Shown: positions 1 through 5,128 of the stretch, one piece after another
How positions within the stretch are numbered: the first letter of the stretch is position 1
Layout of the letters: every line of letters begins with the position of its first letter
Assembly (NCBI GenBank): GCA_025356715.1
Contig: JANXRU010000186.1
Coordinates: 1-5,128, forward strand
From: Bacteroidota bacterium
Lineage (GTDB): Bacteria; Bacteroidota; Bacteroidia; B-17B0; B-17BO
Reading direction: 5' to 3'
Length of the DNA: 5,128 nucleotides
The notes under the pieces: generated by a model
What the model saw: only the letters and a program-made list of their open reading frames with translations
Databases searched by the model: none
What the model was told of the DNA's origin: nothing
Position numbers and translations under genes: made by a program

Positions 1-63
1 GTAAAACATTAATATTAACTAAAAAAATTAATTTAACATGGCAGAAATAGCAGATAGTGGCGG
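1..63 (+). repeat. Left arm of a perfect 63-bp inverted repeat
   Basis: Bases 1-63 are the exact reverse complement of 242-304: base 1 pairs with 304 and base 63 with 242. Base 64 is the first mismatch, and matches are patchy beyond it. The arm contains the end of an upstream ExbD gene (GTA AAA CAT TAA), a 25-bp gap and the first codons of a second ExbD (MAEIADSGG). It is therefore a copy of an operon junction and not a transposon end. The arm starts at the first base of the window, so it may extend further left; the next base needed would be A. Confidence 0.97.
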
Positions 64-277
64 CGGGCATGGTAAAGGCGGTAAAAAACGTGCCAAGAAA
101 CAAAGTACCCGTGTGGATATGACCCCCATGGTAGATTTAGCGTTCTTGTTATTAACGTTCTTCGTTTTAACATCAACCTTTAGTAAACCCAAAAGTATGG
201 AGTTAAGCTTACCGGCTGAACCACCTCCAGGGAGTCCACCCCCGCCACTATCTGCTATTTCTGCCATGTTAAATTAA
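38..277 (+). pseudogene. ExbD/TolR-family biopolymer transporter, N-terminal part only (inverted copy)
   Basis: This is the N-terminal portion of an ExbD/TolR protein, the single-span partner of ExbB that helps turn proton flow into TonB-driven outer-membrane transport. Seen in the 79-residue frame: a Gly/Lys/Arg-rich cytoplasmic start (about 8-22), then [14 protein letters not shown] leading into one membrane span (about 31-48). Asp33 sits where ExbD proteins carry their essential membrane Asp. A short [11 protein letters not shown] stretch and a proline-rich stretch follow. Residues 69-79 ([11 protein letters not shown]) and the stop come from the repeat arm at 242-304, which is the antisense of this gene's own start, so they are not native. 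The periplasmic domain (roughly another 100 residues or more) is missing. It lies opposite to the exbB-exbD operon to which it should belong. It could be a real inverted fragment or an assembly/amplification chimera. Confidence 0.7.
242..267 (-). pseudogene. Start of the second ExbD gene of the operon, interrupted by the fold-back
   Basis: On the minus strand an ATG at 267 follows the stop of the upstream ExbD by 25 bp. It encodes MAEIADSGG, identical to the start of the plus-strand ExbD fragment. After about nine codons the frame runs into the reverse complement of that fragment ([12 protein letters not shown] and onward), which has no ExbD character, although it stays open to base 28 by chance. 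This is the position where Bacteroidota transport operons usually carry a second ExbD, so a full gene is expected at the true locus. Confidence 0.65.
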
Positions 278-304
278 TTTTTTTAGTTAATATTAATGTT
301 TTAC
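242..304 (-). repeat. Right arm of a perfect 63-bp inverted repeat
   Basis: This is the exact reverse complement of bases 1-63, separated from it by a 178-bp spacer (64-241). The arm covers the last three codons and stop of the complete ExbD gene (stop at 293-295), the 25-bp gap and the second ExbD start at 267. This copy sits in the natural operon order. The junction around 237-246 is a C/G-rich stretch (CCCCCGCC against CCGCCGCC), the kind of short homology at which template switching could occur. Confidence 0.97.
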
Positions 305-976
305 TTCAGCTACTGGAACTGCTGACCCACCTTCCATAGATGTTATCAAATTGAAAGTATAAATTTTCATATCTGTAAAGGTTTTAAATACATCTTTTAC
401 ATAAATGTATTTTGCTTTTCCGTCGGCTTTAATGGCATAACGAGGCTTTTCTCCTTTAAACTCTTGTCCTAATTCAGCAGCTTTGTCTTTATTTCTCATG
501 TAAATAACATTCAATTCTGTGGCAGATATATTGATCCAATCACGTAATTGATTATTTACTGAGTCTAAAGGCACACCTTTTTGTGGTTGAAACTTTAATC
601 TTTCTGCTTCCGAAGCGTCTAAGTATCTTGGTAAGTCTTTTATCTCAACACCAAAACTTGATAAGCCACCAAATTTTTTAGTTTGGTCAGCGTTAAATTT
701 AACGCCATACTTTTCGCTCATTTTCGCTAAAGTATTTGTTCTAGCTTCGCCATTTCCTACACCAAAAAACGCTCTACCATTATTATCTACTGTTACTAAA
801 ACAGTATTTTCTGGTAACGTTTTATCTGATTGAGAGCTTGGCGGATCCACTATTACGGGCTCTGCCATACGGAATGATGCGGTAAGCATAAAGAAGGTAA
901 CCAACAAGAACGCTAAATCCACCATCGGCGTCATATCAATAGACGGAGCGTGTGCTGCGACTTTTATCTTTCCCAT
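293..976 (-). CDS. exbD: ExbD/TolR-family biopolymer transport protein (complete)
   Basis: This is an inner-membrane component of an ExbB-ExbD proton channel that powers a TonB-type transducer. The 227-residue protein has a short cytoplasmic N-terminus (MGKIKVAAHAPSIDM), one membrane span (about 17-35, [15 protein letters not shown]) with the expected acidic residue at Asp20, and then a long periplasmic part. The periplasmic part opens with EPVIVDPPSS, typical of Bacteroidota ExbD, and ends with the conserved YTFNLITSMEGG (about 206-217). It is longer than the ~140 residues of proteobacterial ExbD because of an insert at about 85-160, which is usual for this phylum's first ExbD. The ATG at 976 is chosen because the TM segment follows at the normal distance. 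It lies 115 bp downstream of exbB on the same strand, probably co-transcribed, and its last codons lie in the inverted repeat. A TolR-like role is possible. Confidence 0.9.
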   Translation of the reverse strand: MGKIKVAAHAPSIDMTPMVDLAFLLVTFFMLTASFRMAEPVIVDPPSSQSDKTLPENTVLVTVDNNGRAFFGVGNGEARTNTLAKMSEKYGVKFNADQTKKFGGLSSFGVEIKDLPRYLDASEAERLKFQPQKGVPLDSVNNQLRDWINISATELNVIYMRNKDKAAELGQEFKGEKPRYAIKADGKAKYIYVKDVFKTFTDMKIYTFNLITSMEGGSAVPVAEVKH

Positions 977-1091
977 GTCTTATTTTTTAGTTACTAATTA
1001 ATATATACAATTTGTTTTATTCTGTTATGATTTTGTTGACACTCGTTTTTTTAGATGCAAAACGAATGCATACTTCATAAATAAAATAAAT
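977..1091 (-). other. 115-bp spacer between exbB and exbD
   Basis: No convincing gene is present. On the transcribed strand a short stem can form from 1043-1049 and 1059-1065 (TCGTTTT with AAAACGA, 9-nt loop). It has no run of T after it, so it does not look like a terminator; it could be a processing or stability element. No promoter matching TTG-N20-TAnnTTTG was seen. A 17-codon frame at 1025-1078 has no recognisable features. Confidence 0.4.
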
Positions 1092-1895
1092 TTATTTTCC
1101 AGATGATTGAAATTCTCCAATGATAGAGAAACCAGCTTCATCCATTGCATATGTAATTTGATCTACACGGTTAGAGAAAAAGTTGTAGAAAATAATAGCT
1201 AATGCAGAAGATAAGATACCCACTAACGTATTTACTAAGGCTTCAGAAATACCAGTTGCTAAAGCAGCAGTATCAGGAGTACCAGCTGCAGCTAATGCAC
1301 CAAAGGCACGAATCATACCTACAACCGTTCCGATTAGACCAACTAAAGTACCAATAGAAGCACAAGTAGAAATAACACTTAAGTTTTTTGATAACATTGG
1401 TAATTCTAATGCAGTGGCTTCTTCTAATGCTTTAGAAATAGCAGCTACTTTTGATTCTTTATCCATGTGTGTATCATTTTGAACAAATTGGTATTTTACC
1501 AACCCTTCACGAACTACATTTCCTAAAGATCCTTTTTGCTTATCGCAAGCAGCAATAGCACCGTCTAAATCATTAGAAGCAATTAATTCTTTTATTTTAG
1601 AAACAAATTTATCAGTGTTTCCAGCACCGTTTGCTTTTTGAATCGTAATTAAACGTTCAAAGAAAAAACAAAGAACTGTAAACAATGTTCCTAATAAAAT
1701 AGGTACAATAAATCCACCTTTATACATAATACCAAAAAAGTTTTGTGGATGACCCTTTTCAGGACCTTCTGCGTCAAAGTTACCAGCATCGCCTAATACA
1801 AATTTATAAACTACGATTCCGATTACTAAACAGATAACGATTGCAATTGCTGAAACGATTAATGGAAAACCGCCTGATGTTTTTTTGTTACTCAT
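1092..1895 (-). CDS. exbB: MotA/TolQ/ExbB proton-channel family protein
   Basis: This is the multi-span subunit of the ExbB-ExbD (or TolQ-TolR) motor in the inner membrane, which uses proton flow to drive TonB-dependent outer-membrane uptake or envelope maintenance. The 267-residue protein has four membrane spans: about 11-34 (an extra N-terminal span common in Bacteroidota), 61-84 (GGFIVPILLGTLFTV), 163-185 and 218-240. The family signature is clear: GTLVGLIGTVVGMIRAFGAL (172-191) in the third span and ISEALVNTLVGI (216-227) in the fourth, which line the channel. The cytoplasmic loop (85-160) includes the usual small helical domain (ELIASNDLDGAIAACD). The ATG at 1895 lies about 38 bases below the likely transcription start of a good promoter. 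It heads the operon with exbD. TolQ is the main alternative name. Confidence 0.92.
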   Translation of the reverse strand: MSNKKTSGGFPLIVSAIAIVICLVIGIVVYKFVLGDAGNFDAEGPEKGHPQNFFGIMYKGGFIVPILLGTLFTVLCFFFERLITIQKANGAGNTDKFVSKIKELIASNDLDGAIAACDKQKGSLGNVVREGLVKYQFVQNDTHMDKESKVAAISKALEEATALELPMLSKNLSVISTCASIGTLVGLIGTVVGMIRAFGALAAAGTPDTAALATGISEALVNTLVGILSSALAIIFYNFFSNRVDQITYAMDEAGFSIIGEFQSSGK

Positions 1896-1939
1896 AATTG
1901 TTGTTTTTTAGTTAGTTTCTATTTTTTTTAGAATGACGC

Positions 1940-1970
1940 CAAACATAGCAAAAAGGTTTTTAAATAACAA
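1940..1970 (-). promoter_or_regulatory. Bacteroidota-type promoter of the exbB-exbD operon
   Basis: On the minus strand there is TTG (1968-1970), a 20-bp spacer and TATGTTTG (1940-1947), a full match to the TTG / TAnnTTTG consensus used by the Bacteroidota primary sigma factor. Transcription would start near 1933-1936, giving a leader of about 40 nt before the exbB ATG at 1895. The element and spacing are seen directly; activity is inferred. Confidence 0.75.
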
Positions 1971-2116
1971 TATTCTAATGCTATCTTTTTATTAATGTTT
2001 TAAGAGGTTGTTGAAATTTTAGTTAAAACAGTTAATTAAGCCTTTTTAAATATTTTGCAATTACGCCATTTTAATACAAATATGGTTGTTTTGTAAGTAA
2101 TGGCTTGCATCAACTT

Positions 2117-2197
2117 TGTAACTGGTAGGTTTTTGACTATAAGTGGTTAGTCTTTCGTTATAAGTGGTTAGTCTTTGTTTATTAGTAGTTTGTATTG
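2117..2197 (+). repeat. Four 18-bp direct repeats in exact 21-bp phase upstream of the kinase gene
   Basis: Two copies of TATAAGTGGTTAGTCTTT are identical (2138-2155 and 2159-2176). Weaker copies sit one period to each side, 2117-2134 and 2180-2197, each matching at 13 of 18 positions. The start-to-start distance is 21 bp throughout, two turns of B-DNA, so all copies face the same side of the helix. The array ends about 50 bp before the preferred kinase start, where an activator would sit. The spacing recalls the paired sites of LytTR-type regulators, whose 9-bp repeats lie 12 bp apart, and the core GTTAGT fits part of that consensus; the first three positions do not. The bound protein is unknown. 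Confidence 0.75.
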
Positions 2198-2217
2198 AAA
2201 TATTTATTGTATTTTTA
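2189..2217 (+). promoter_or_regulatory. Weak candidate promoter for the sensor kinase gene
   Basis: TTTG (2189-2192) is followed after 17 bp by TATTTTTA (2210-2217), one base away from TAnnTTTG. The spacer is 2-3 bp shorter than ideal, so the promoter would be weak without an activator. That fits the phased repeats just upstream. It overlaps the last degenerate repeat. A start of transcription near 2222-2226 would exclude the upstream ATG at 2195. Confidence 0.3.
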
Positions 2218-2248
2218 CTATAGTAAGATTAACTATTTTTTATTACTT

Positions 2249-3673
2249 ATGAAGAAAACTGAAGATATCCAATCTCTAAAACAACGCATAAAAGAGTTAG
2301 AGAAAGAAAACCTTATGCTACGTAAGAAAAAGGATGTTTTTTATACAACTAAAAAAACAGTAAAAACGCCAAAGGATATTGAGCCAATTTTTGATAAGGC
2401 GTCAGAAATTGTAAAAAAATATTTTCAAACATTTAATGCAGATCCAAGTTTATCTAAAATAGAAGTAAATGGTCAACGCTATGTGCTGATGCGAGCTGAG
2501 TCTTTAGCAAATGATTTCTTTAAAAATATTTTAACATTATACTCCAATAGGCCAACAGAAGAAGCTATTAAAATTGGAAGAAATATGTTATTTGATTTCG
2601 CTCATTTGATAGGTGTTGAAGATGGAAAAAATTTCCATAAAAAAATGAAATTAAAAGACCCTATTTCTAAATTATCAGCTGGCCCTATTCATTTTGCATA
2701 TACCGGTTGGGCATTTGTAGATATATTACCAGAAAGTAGACCAAGTCCTGATGAAAATTTTTATTTAAAGTATAATCACCCTTATTCATTTGAAGCGGAC
2801 TCTTGGATTCGTTCAAAGGAAAAAACAAATTTCCCTGTATGTTCTATGAATGCGGGCTATTCGTCGGGCTGGTGCGAAGAAAGTTTTGGTATTGAATTAA
2901 CTTCTGTTGAAATTTCGTGCAGAGCAAAGGGTGATAAAAATTGTACGTTTGTGATGGCGCCTCCACATAAAATTGAAGAGTATTTAACTATAGAAGAACA
3001 AAAATTAAAACAAAAAAAGAAGTATGATGTTCCTCTGTTTTTTGAACGAAAAAAGACTGAGGAAAAATTGAGTAACACGATTAAGGAGAAGGAAACTCTA
3101 TTGAAAGAAATTCATCATCGGGTAAAAAATAACCTTCAAATTATTTCTAGTTTATTAAAACTTCATGCAGAGAACTCTAATGATCCTAATTTTTCGGCAT
3201 TGGTGTCAGATAGCCAAAACAGAATCATTTCAATGTCTTTAATACACGAAATGCTATATGCTAATTCTGATTTGAGCAACATAAATTTAGCAAAGTATAT
3301 TGGGTCTTTAGTTGAAAAACTAAAAACCACCTACAACAAGCCTTCTGTAAAATTGAAGGTTAAAATTTCGAAAGATTTATCAATTTCAATTGATAAAATG
3401 ATTCCAATGGGCCTTATTTTAAACGAAGTAATTAGTAATTCGTTTAAACACGCCTTTAAAAAAACGGGAGGAGTAATAACAGTGACTTTAGTTAAAAATA
3501 AATTAAGGATTTCTGATGACGGGTCAGGTATTTCAAATGACTTTACAAAAACAGACAGTTCTAGCTTTGGTATTCAGCTTATATACTTGTTATCAGAGCA
3601 AATTGATGCCGATGCTGAAATTGAAAATGTAAATGGGACTTCAGTTTCTATTCGTTTTTTAGAAAAAGTATAA
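2249..3673 (+). CDS. Soluble sensor histidine kinase with XylR_N/V4R sensory domain, HisKA_2 and HATPase
   Basis: This is a cytoplasmic signalling kinase (474 residues from this start) with no convincing membrane span. Order: coiled coil (about 6-30, SLKQRIKELEKENLML); XylR_N-like region (about 60-172, VNGQRYVLMRAESLANDF); V4R core (about 177-238) with CSMNAGYSSGWCEESFG and ISCRAKGDKNC, giving Cys198, Cys209, Cys224 and Cys232; helical linker; HisKA_2 H-box KEIHHRVKNNLQIISSLL with likely phospho-acceptor His290; HATPase N-box ILNEVISNSFKHAF (Asn397), DDGSG (423-427) and SSFGIQLI. All kinase motifs look intact. XylR_N/V4R domains bind small, often aromatic, effectors in the XylR/DmpR activators; the ligand here is unknown. 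The frame is open back to an ATG at 2195, which would add a hydrophobic 18-residue leader. I prefer 2249 because MKKTEDIQ leads directly into the coiled coil and 2195 lies before the candidate promoter. No response regulator is adjacent in the window. Confidence 0.88.
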   Translation: MKKTEDIQSLKQRIKELEKENLMLRKKKDVFYTTKKTVKTPKDIEPIFDKASEIVKKYFQTFNADPSLSKIEVNGQRYVLMRAESLANDFFKNILTLYSNRPTEEAIKIGRNMLFDFAHLIGVEDGKNFHKKMKLKDPISKLSAGPIHFAYTGWAFVDILPESRPSPDENFYLKYNHPYSFEADSWIRSKEKTNFPVCSMNAGYSSGWCEESFGIELTSVEISCRAKGDKNCTFVMAPPHKIEEYLTIEEQKLKQKKKYDVPLFFERKKTEEKLSNTIKEKETLLKEIHHRVKNNLQIISSLLKLHAENSNDPNFSALVSDSQNRIISMSLIHEMLYANSDLSNINLAKYIGSLVEKLKTTYNKPSVKLKVKISKDLSISIDKMIPMGLILNEVISNSFKHAFKKTGGVITVTLVKNKLRISDDGSGISNDFTKTDSSSFGIQLIYLLSEQIDADAEIENVNGTSVSIRFLEKV

Positions 3674-3705
3674 ACAGTAAATATCCTATTAGCTTTATTA
3701 ATTAG

Positions 3706-4968
3706 TTATTTCATTAATGCAAAAGCATCTCTACTTAATTGGTCTCTATGGTTTGGATGAGCAATATCAATTAGCAATTTTGCACGTTCGGCTAAAGTTT
3801 TTCCATAAAGATTAACGGCACCATATTCAGTTACGACATAATGAACATGAGCTCTTGTTGTAACAACACCAGCGCCAGGTTTAAGGATAGTAGATATTTT
3901 TGATAATCCATTTTTTGTTACAGAAGATAAAGCTATTATTGGTTTCCCACCTTCGGATAATGATGCTCCTCTTATAAAATCCATTTGGCCACCAACTCCA
4001 GAAAATATTTTACTGCCAATTGAGTCTGCACATACTTGTCCAGTTAAATCAATTTCGATAGCGCTATTAATGGCAGTTACTTTAGGGTTTTTTCTAATAA
4101 CATCTGTATTGTTTACATAAGCAAAATCTAATAACTTTACAATTGGATTATCATCAATAAAATCATATAATTTTTTTGTGCCAATTACAAAAGAGCCAAC
4201 AATCATTCCTGGATGTTTTATTTTTTGACTGCCGTTAATAACGCCAGTTTCAATCAATGGTAATATTCCGTCAGAAAACATTTCGGAATGAATCCCTAAG
4301 TTTTTGTGATTGGTTAAACAACTTAAAACTGCATTCGGAATGGCACCAATTCCCATTTGAAGAGTTGCTCCATCTTCAACTAATTCAGCAATGTTTTTGC
4401 CAATTGATTTTTCAATGTCAGTAATAGGATGAGTTTTAATTTCAGGTAATAATTCATTATGTTCAACTAAAAAATCAATATCTCTGACATGTATTAAGCC
4501 ATCTCCATGCGTTCGAGGAATATGTTTATTTATTTGAGCTATTACAACTTTAGCAGATTGTTGAGCGGCTAATGAAATATCCACAGAAGTGCCTAAGGAA
4601 CAATAGCCATGAATATCGGGTGGTGATACGGATATTAAAGCAACATCTAATGGAATAATTTTTTTTGAAAACAATAAAGGAGCTTCACTTAAAAATACGG
4701 GAATATAACTTCCTTGTCCATGCTGAATAGCAGCACGAATATTTTCGCCAACAAAAAAAGCTTTTATTTTAAAGGCATGAGCGCATTCTGGCGTCGCATA
4801 AGGCGCATCCCCTTCTGTATGCATGGAATAAATGCTCACATTAGTCAACTCAACCGCTCTTTTAGAAAGCTCGTTTACTAACAACTGAGGTGTAGCTGCA
4901 GCTGAATGAATAAATAGATGATCTCCTGATTTTACAATTTTTAAGGCGTCTTTAGCAGTAGTAATCAT
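3706..4968 (-). CDS. Acetyl-CoA hydrolase/CoA-transferase family protein (4-hydroxybutyrate/acetate CoA-transferase type)
   Basis: This enzyme moves coenzyme A between an acyl-CoA and a carboxylate such as acetate, or hydrolyses the thioester, in the cytoplasm. The 420-residue protein has the normal family length and both halves. The N-terminal domain (about 1-185) carries SVSPPDIHGYCSLG (113-126). The C-terminal domain carries GIGAIPNAV (206-214), the LGIHSEMFSDG motif (224-234) whose Glu229 is the expected catalytic residue forming the glutamyl-CoA intermediate, SGVGGQMDFIRGA (323-335), and LKPGAGVVTTRAHVHYVVTEYGAV (362-385). The ATG at 4968 gives MITTAKDALKIVKSGD, the usual start. Sequence alone does not separate 4-hydroxybutyrate, succinate:acetate or propionate specificity. 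It converges with the kinase gene, the stop codons being 32 bp apart, with no clear terminator between them. Upstream is only 67 bp before a terminator, so it probably has its own promoter. Confidence 0.92.
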   Translation of the reverse strand: MITTAKDALKIVKSGDHLFIHSAAATPQLLVNELSKRAVELTNVSIYSMHTEGDAPYATPECAHAFKIKAFFVGENIRAAIQHGQGSYIPVFLSEAPLLFSKKIIPLDVALISVSPPDIHGYCSLGTSVDISLAAQQSAKVVIAQINKHIPRTHGDGLIHVRDIDFLVEHNELLPEIKTHPITDIEKSIGKNIAELVEDGATLQMGIGAIPNAVLSCLTNHKNLGIHSEMFSDGILPLIETGVINGSQKIKHPGMIVGSFVIGTKKLYDFIDDNPIVKLLDFAYVNNTDVIRKNPKVTAINSAIEIDLTGQVCADSIGSKIFSGVGGQMDFIRGASLSEGGKPIIALSSVTKNGLSKISTILKPGAGVVTTRAHVHYVVTEYGAVNLYGKTLAERAKLLIDIAHPNHRDQLSRDAFALMK

Positions 4969-5035
4969 TTTATTAGTGTATTGTGTGGATTTTGTTGAAA
5001 TGGTTAAAAAGTTTACTAAATAATTAAATCAAAAT

Positions 5036-5072
5036 AAAAAACCCTCTGAAATCAACTGATTTAGAGGGTTTT
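5036..5072 (-). terminator. Rho-independent terminator for a minus-strand gene entering from the right
   Basis: CCCTCT (5042-5047) pairs with AGAGGG (5063-5068), extended inward by AAATCA/TGATTT with one bulged G and a tiny loop, and outward by A/T pairs. On the minus strand the hairpin is followed by TTTTTTATTTT, a good U tract; on the plus strand only four T follow. It therefore ends transcription coming from beyond the right edge, and it insulates the CoA-transferase gene. It follows directly after the tRNA-like 3' end, as terminators of tRNA genes do. Confidence 0.85.
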
Positions 5073-5074
5073 AG

Positions 5075-5095
5075 AGGTCCCGAGCGGAACTGAAC
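5075..5095 (-). other. tRNA 3'-end fragment, possible attachment-site remnant
   Basis: The minus strand reads GTTCAGTTCCGCTCGGGACC followed by T. This resembles the T loop and 3' T-stem strand (GTTC...TCCGC), the acceptor 3' strand (CGGGACC) and a discriminator base of a tRNA; from memory it is closest to the Bacteroidota tRNA-Cys end, where the discriminator is U. The 5' strand of the T stem does not pair (GGATA in place of something like AGCGG), and 5096-5128 shows no anticodon arm, so this is not a working tRNA. A 3' tRNA end separated from its body but still next to a terminator is the usual scar at the far end of an integrated element. The isoacceptor is uncertain. Confidence 0.5.
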
Positions 5096-5128
5096 TATCC
5101 CTCAAATCTATAATAATATCAATGGTTT

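Noticed and set aside
28..267. 79-codon minus-strand frame starting [11 protein letters not shown]
   Set aside because: Only the first nine codons are a real gene start. The rest is the antisense of the ExbD fragment on the plus strand, kept open by the symmetry of the fold-back.
1..304. Inverted repeats flanking an invertible phase-variation segment
   Set aside because: Flipping 64-241 would still leave the second ExbD cut off after about 68 codons in either state, and the repeats are coding sequence rather than recombinase sites. No invertase is present.
1025..1078. 17-codon minus-strand frame (MKYAFVLHLKKRVSTKS) in the operon gap
   Set aside because: It is very short, with no ribosome-binding signal or recognisable feature; chance is the simplest explanation.
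2195..2248. Upstream start of the kinase, adding MKYLLYFYYSKINYFLLL
   Set aside because: The extension overlaps the candidate promoter and the last repeat unit, has low-complexity AT codons, and the conserved-looking protein begins at the ATG at 2249. It cannot be fully excluded as a membrane leader.
2857..3078. 73-codon minus-strand frame inside the kinase gene
   Set aside because: It is antisense to the well-supported V4R and linker coding region and shows no protein-family features.
3674..3705. Terminator between the convergent kinase and CoA-transferase genes
   Set aside because: Only weak A/T pairings (for example TTAAT with ATTAA) without a stable stem were found in the 32-bp gap.
5075..5128. 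A complete or functional tRNA gene entering from the right edge
   Set aside because: The T stem does not pair and the 33 bases further upstream contain no anticodon stem-loop, so only the 3' end is tRNA-like.

Overview
The window reads as chromosomal DNA of a Bacteroidota bacterium. It is AT-rich, translation starts lack strong Shine-Dalgarno sites, one promoter matches the Bacteroidota consensus (TTG, about 20 bp, TAnnTTTG), and the ExbB/ExbD proteins have the form typical of that phylum. An order or genus cannot be named safely.

Left part (1-1970): an energy-transduction operon runs on the minus strand. A promoter at 1940-1970 drives a MotA/TolQ/ExbB-type proton-channel gene (1092-1895), then a complete ExbD gene (293-976), then the start codon of a second ExbD gene (267). 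That second gene is not intact here. After about nine codons the sequence folds back: bases 242-304 are the exact reverse complement of bases 1-63, and the first ~68 codons of the second ExbD lie in the opposite orientation at 38-241. This is either a real inverted duplication or, more likely, a fold-back chimera from amplification or assembly.

Middle part (1896-3673): a divergent intergenic region of about 350 bp holds the exbB promoter and an array of four 18-bp direct repeats spaced exactly 21 bp apart (two helical turns). Next on the plus strand is a soluble sensor histidine kinase. Its XylR_N/V4R-type ligand-binding half is joined to a HisKA_2 dimerisation domain and an HATPase domain. 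No response regulator gene is in the window.

Right part (3674-5128): convergent with the kinase is a complete acetyl-CoA hydrolase/CoA-transferase family gene (3706-4968, minus). Beyond it are a strong hairpin terminator (5036-5072) and a ~20-nt piece resembling the 3' end of a tRNA (acceptor strand plus part of the T arm), without the rest of a tRNA. A displaced tRNA 3' end next to its terminator is what an integrative element leaves at one attachment site, so an element may begin just past the right edge.

The ExbB/ExbD genes work together in driving outer-membrane transport with the proton gradient. No functional link between them, the kinase and the CoA-transferase can be shown from the sequence. 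I see no clear new multi-gene system. The points most worth checking are the fold-back, the 21-bp array and the tRNA remnant.
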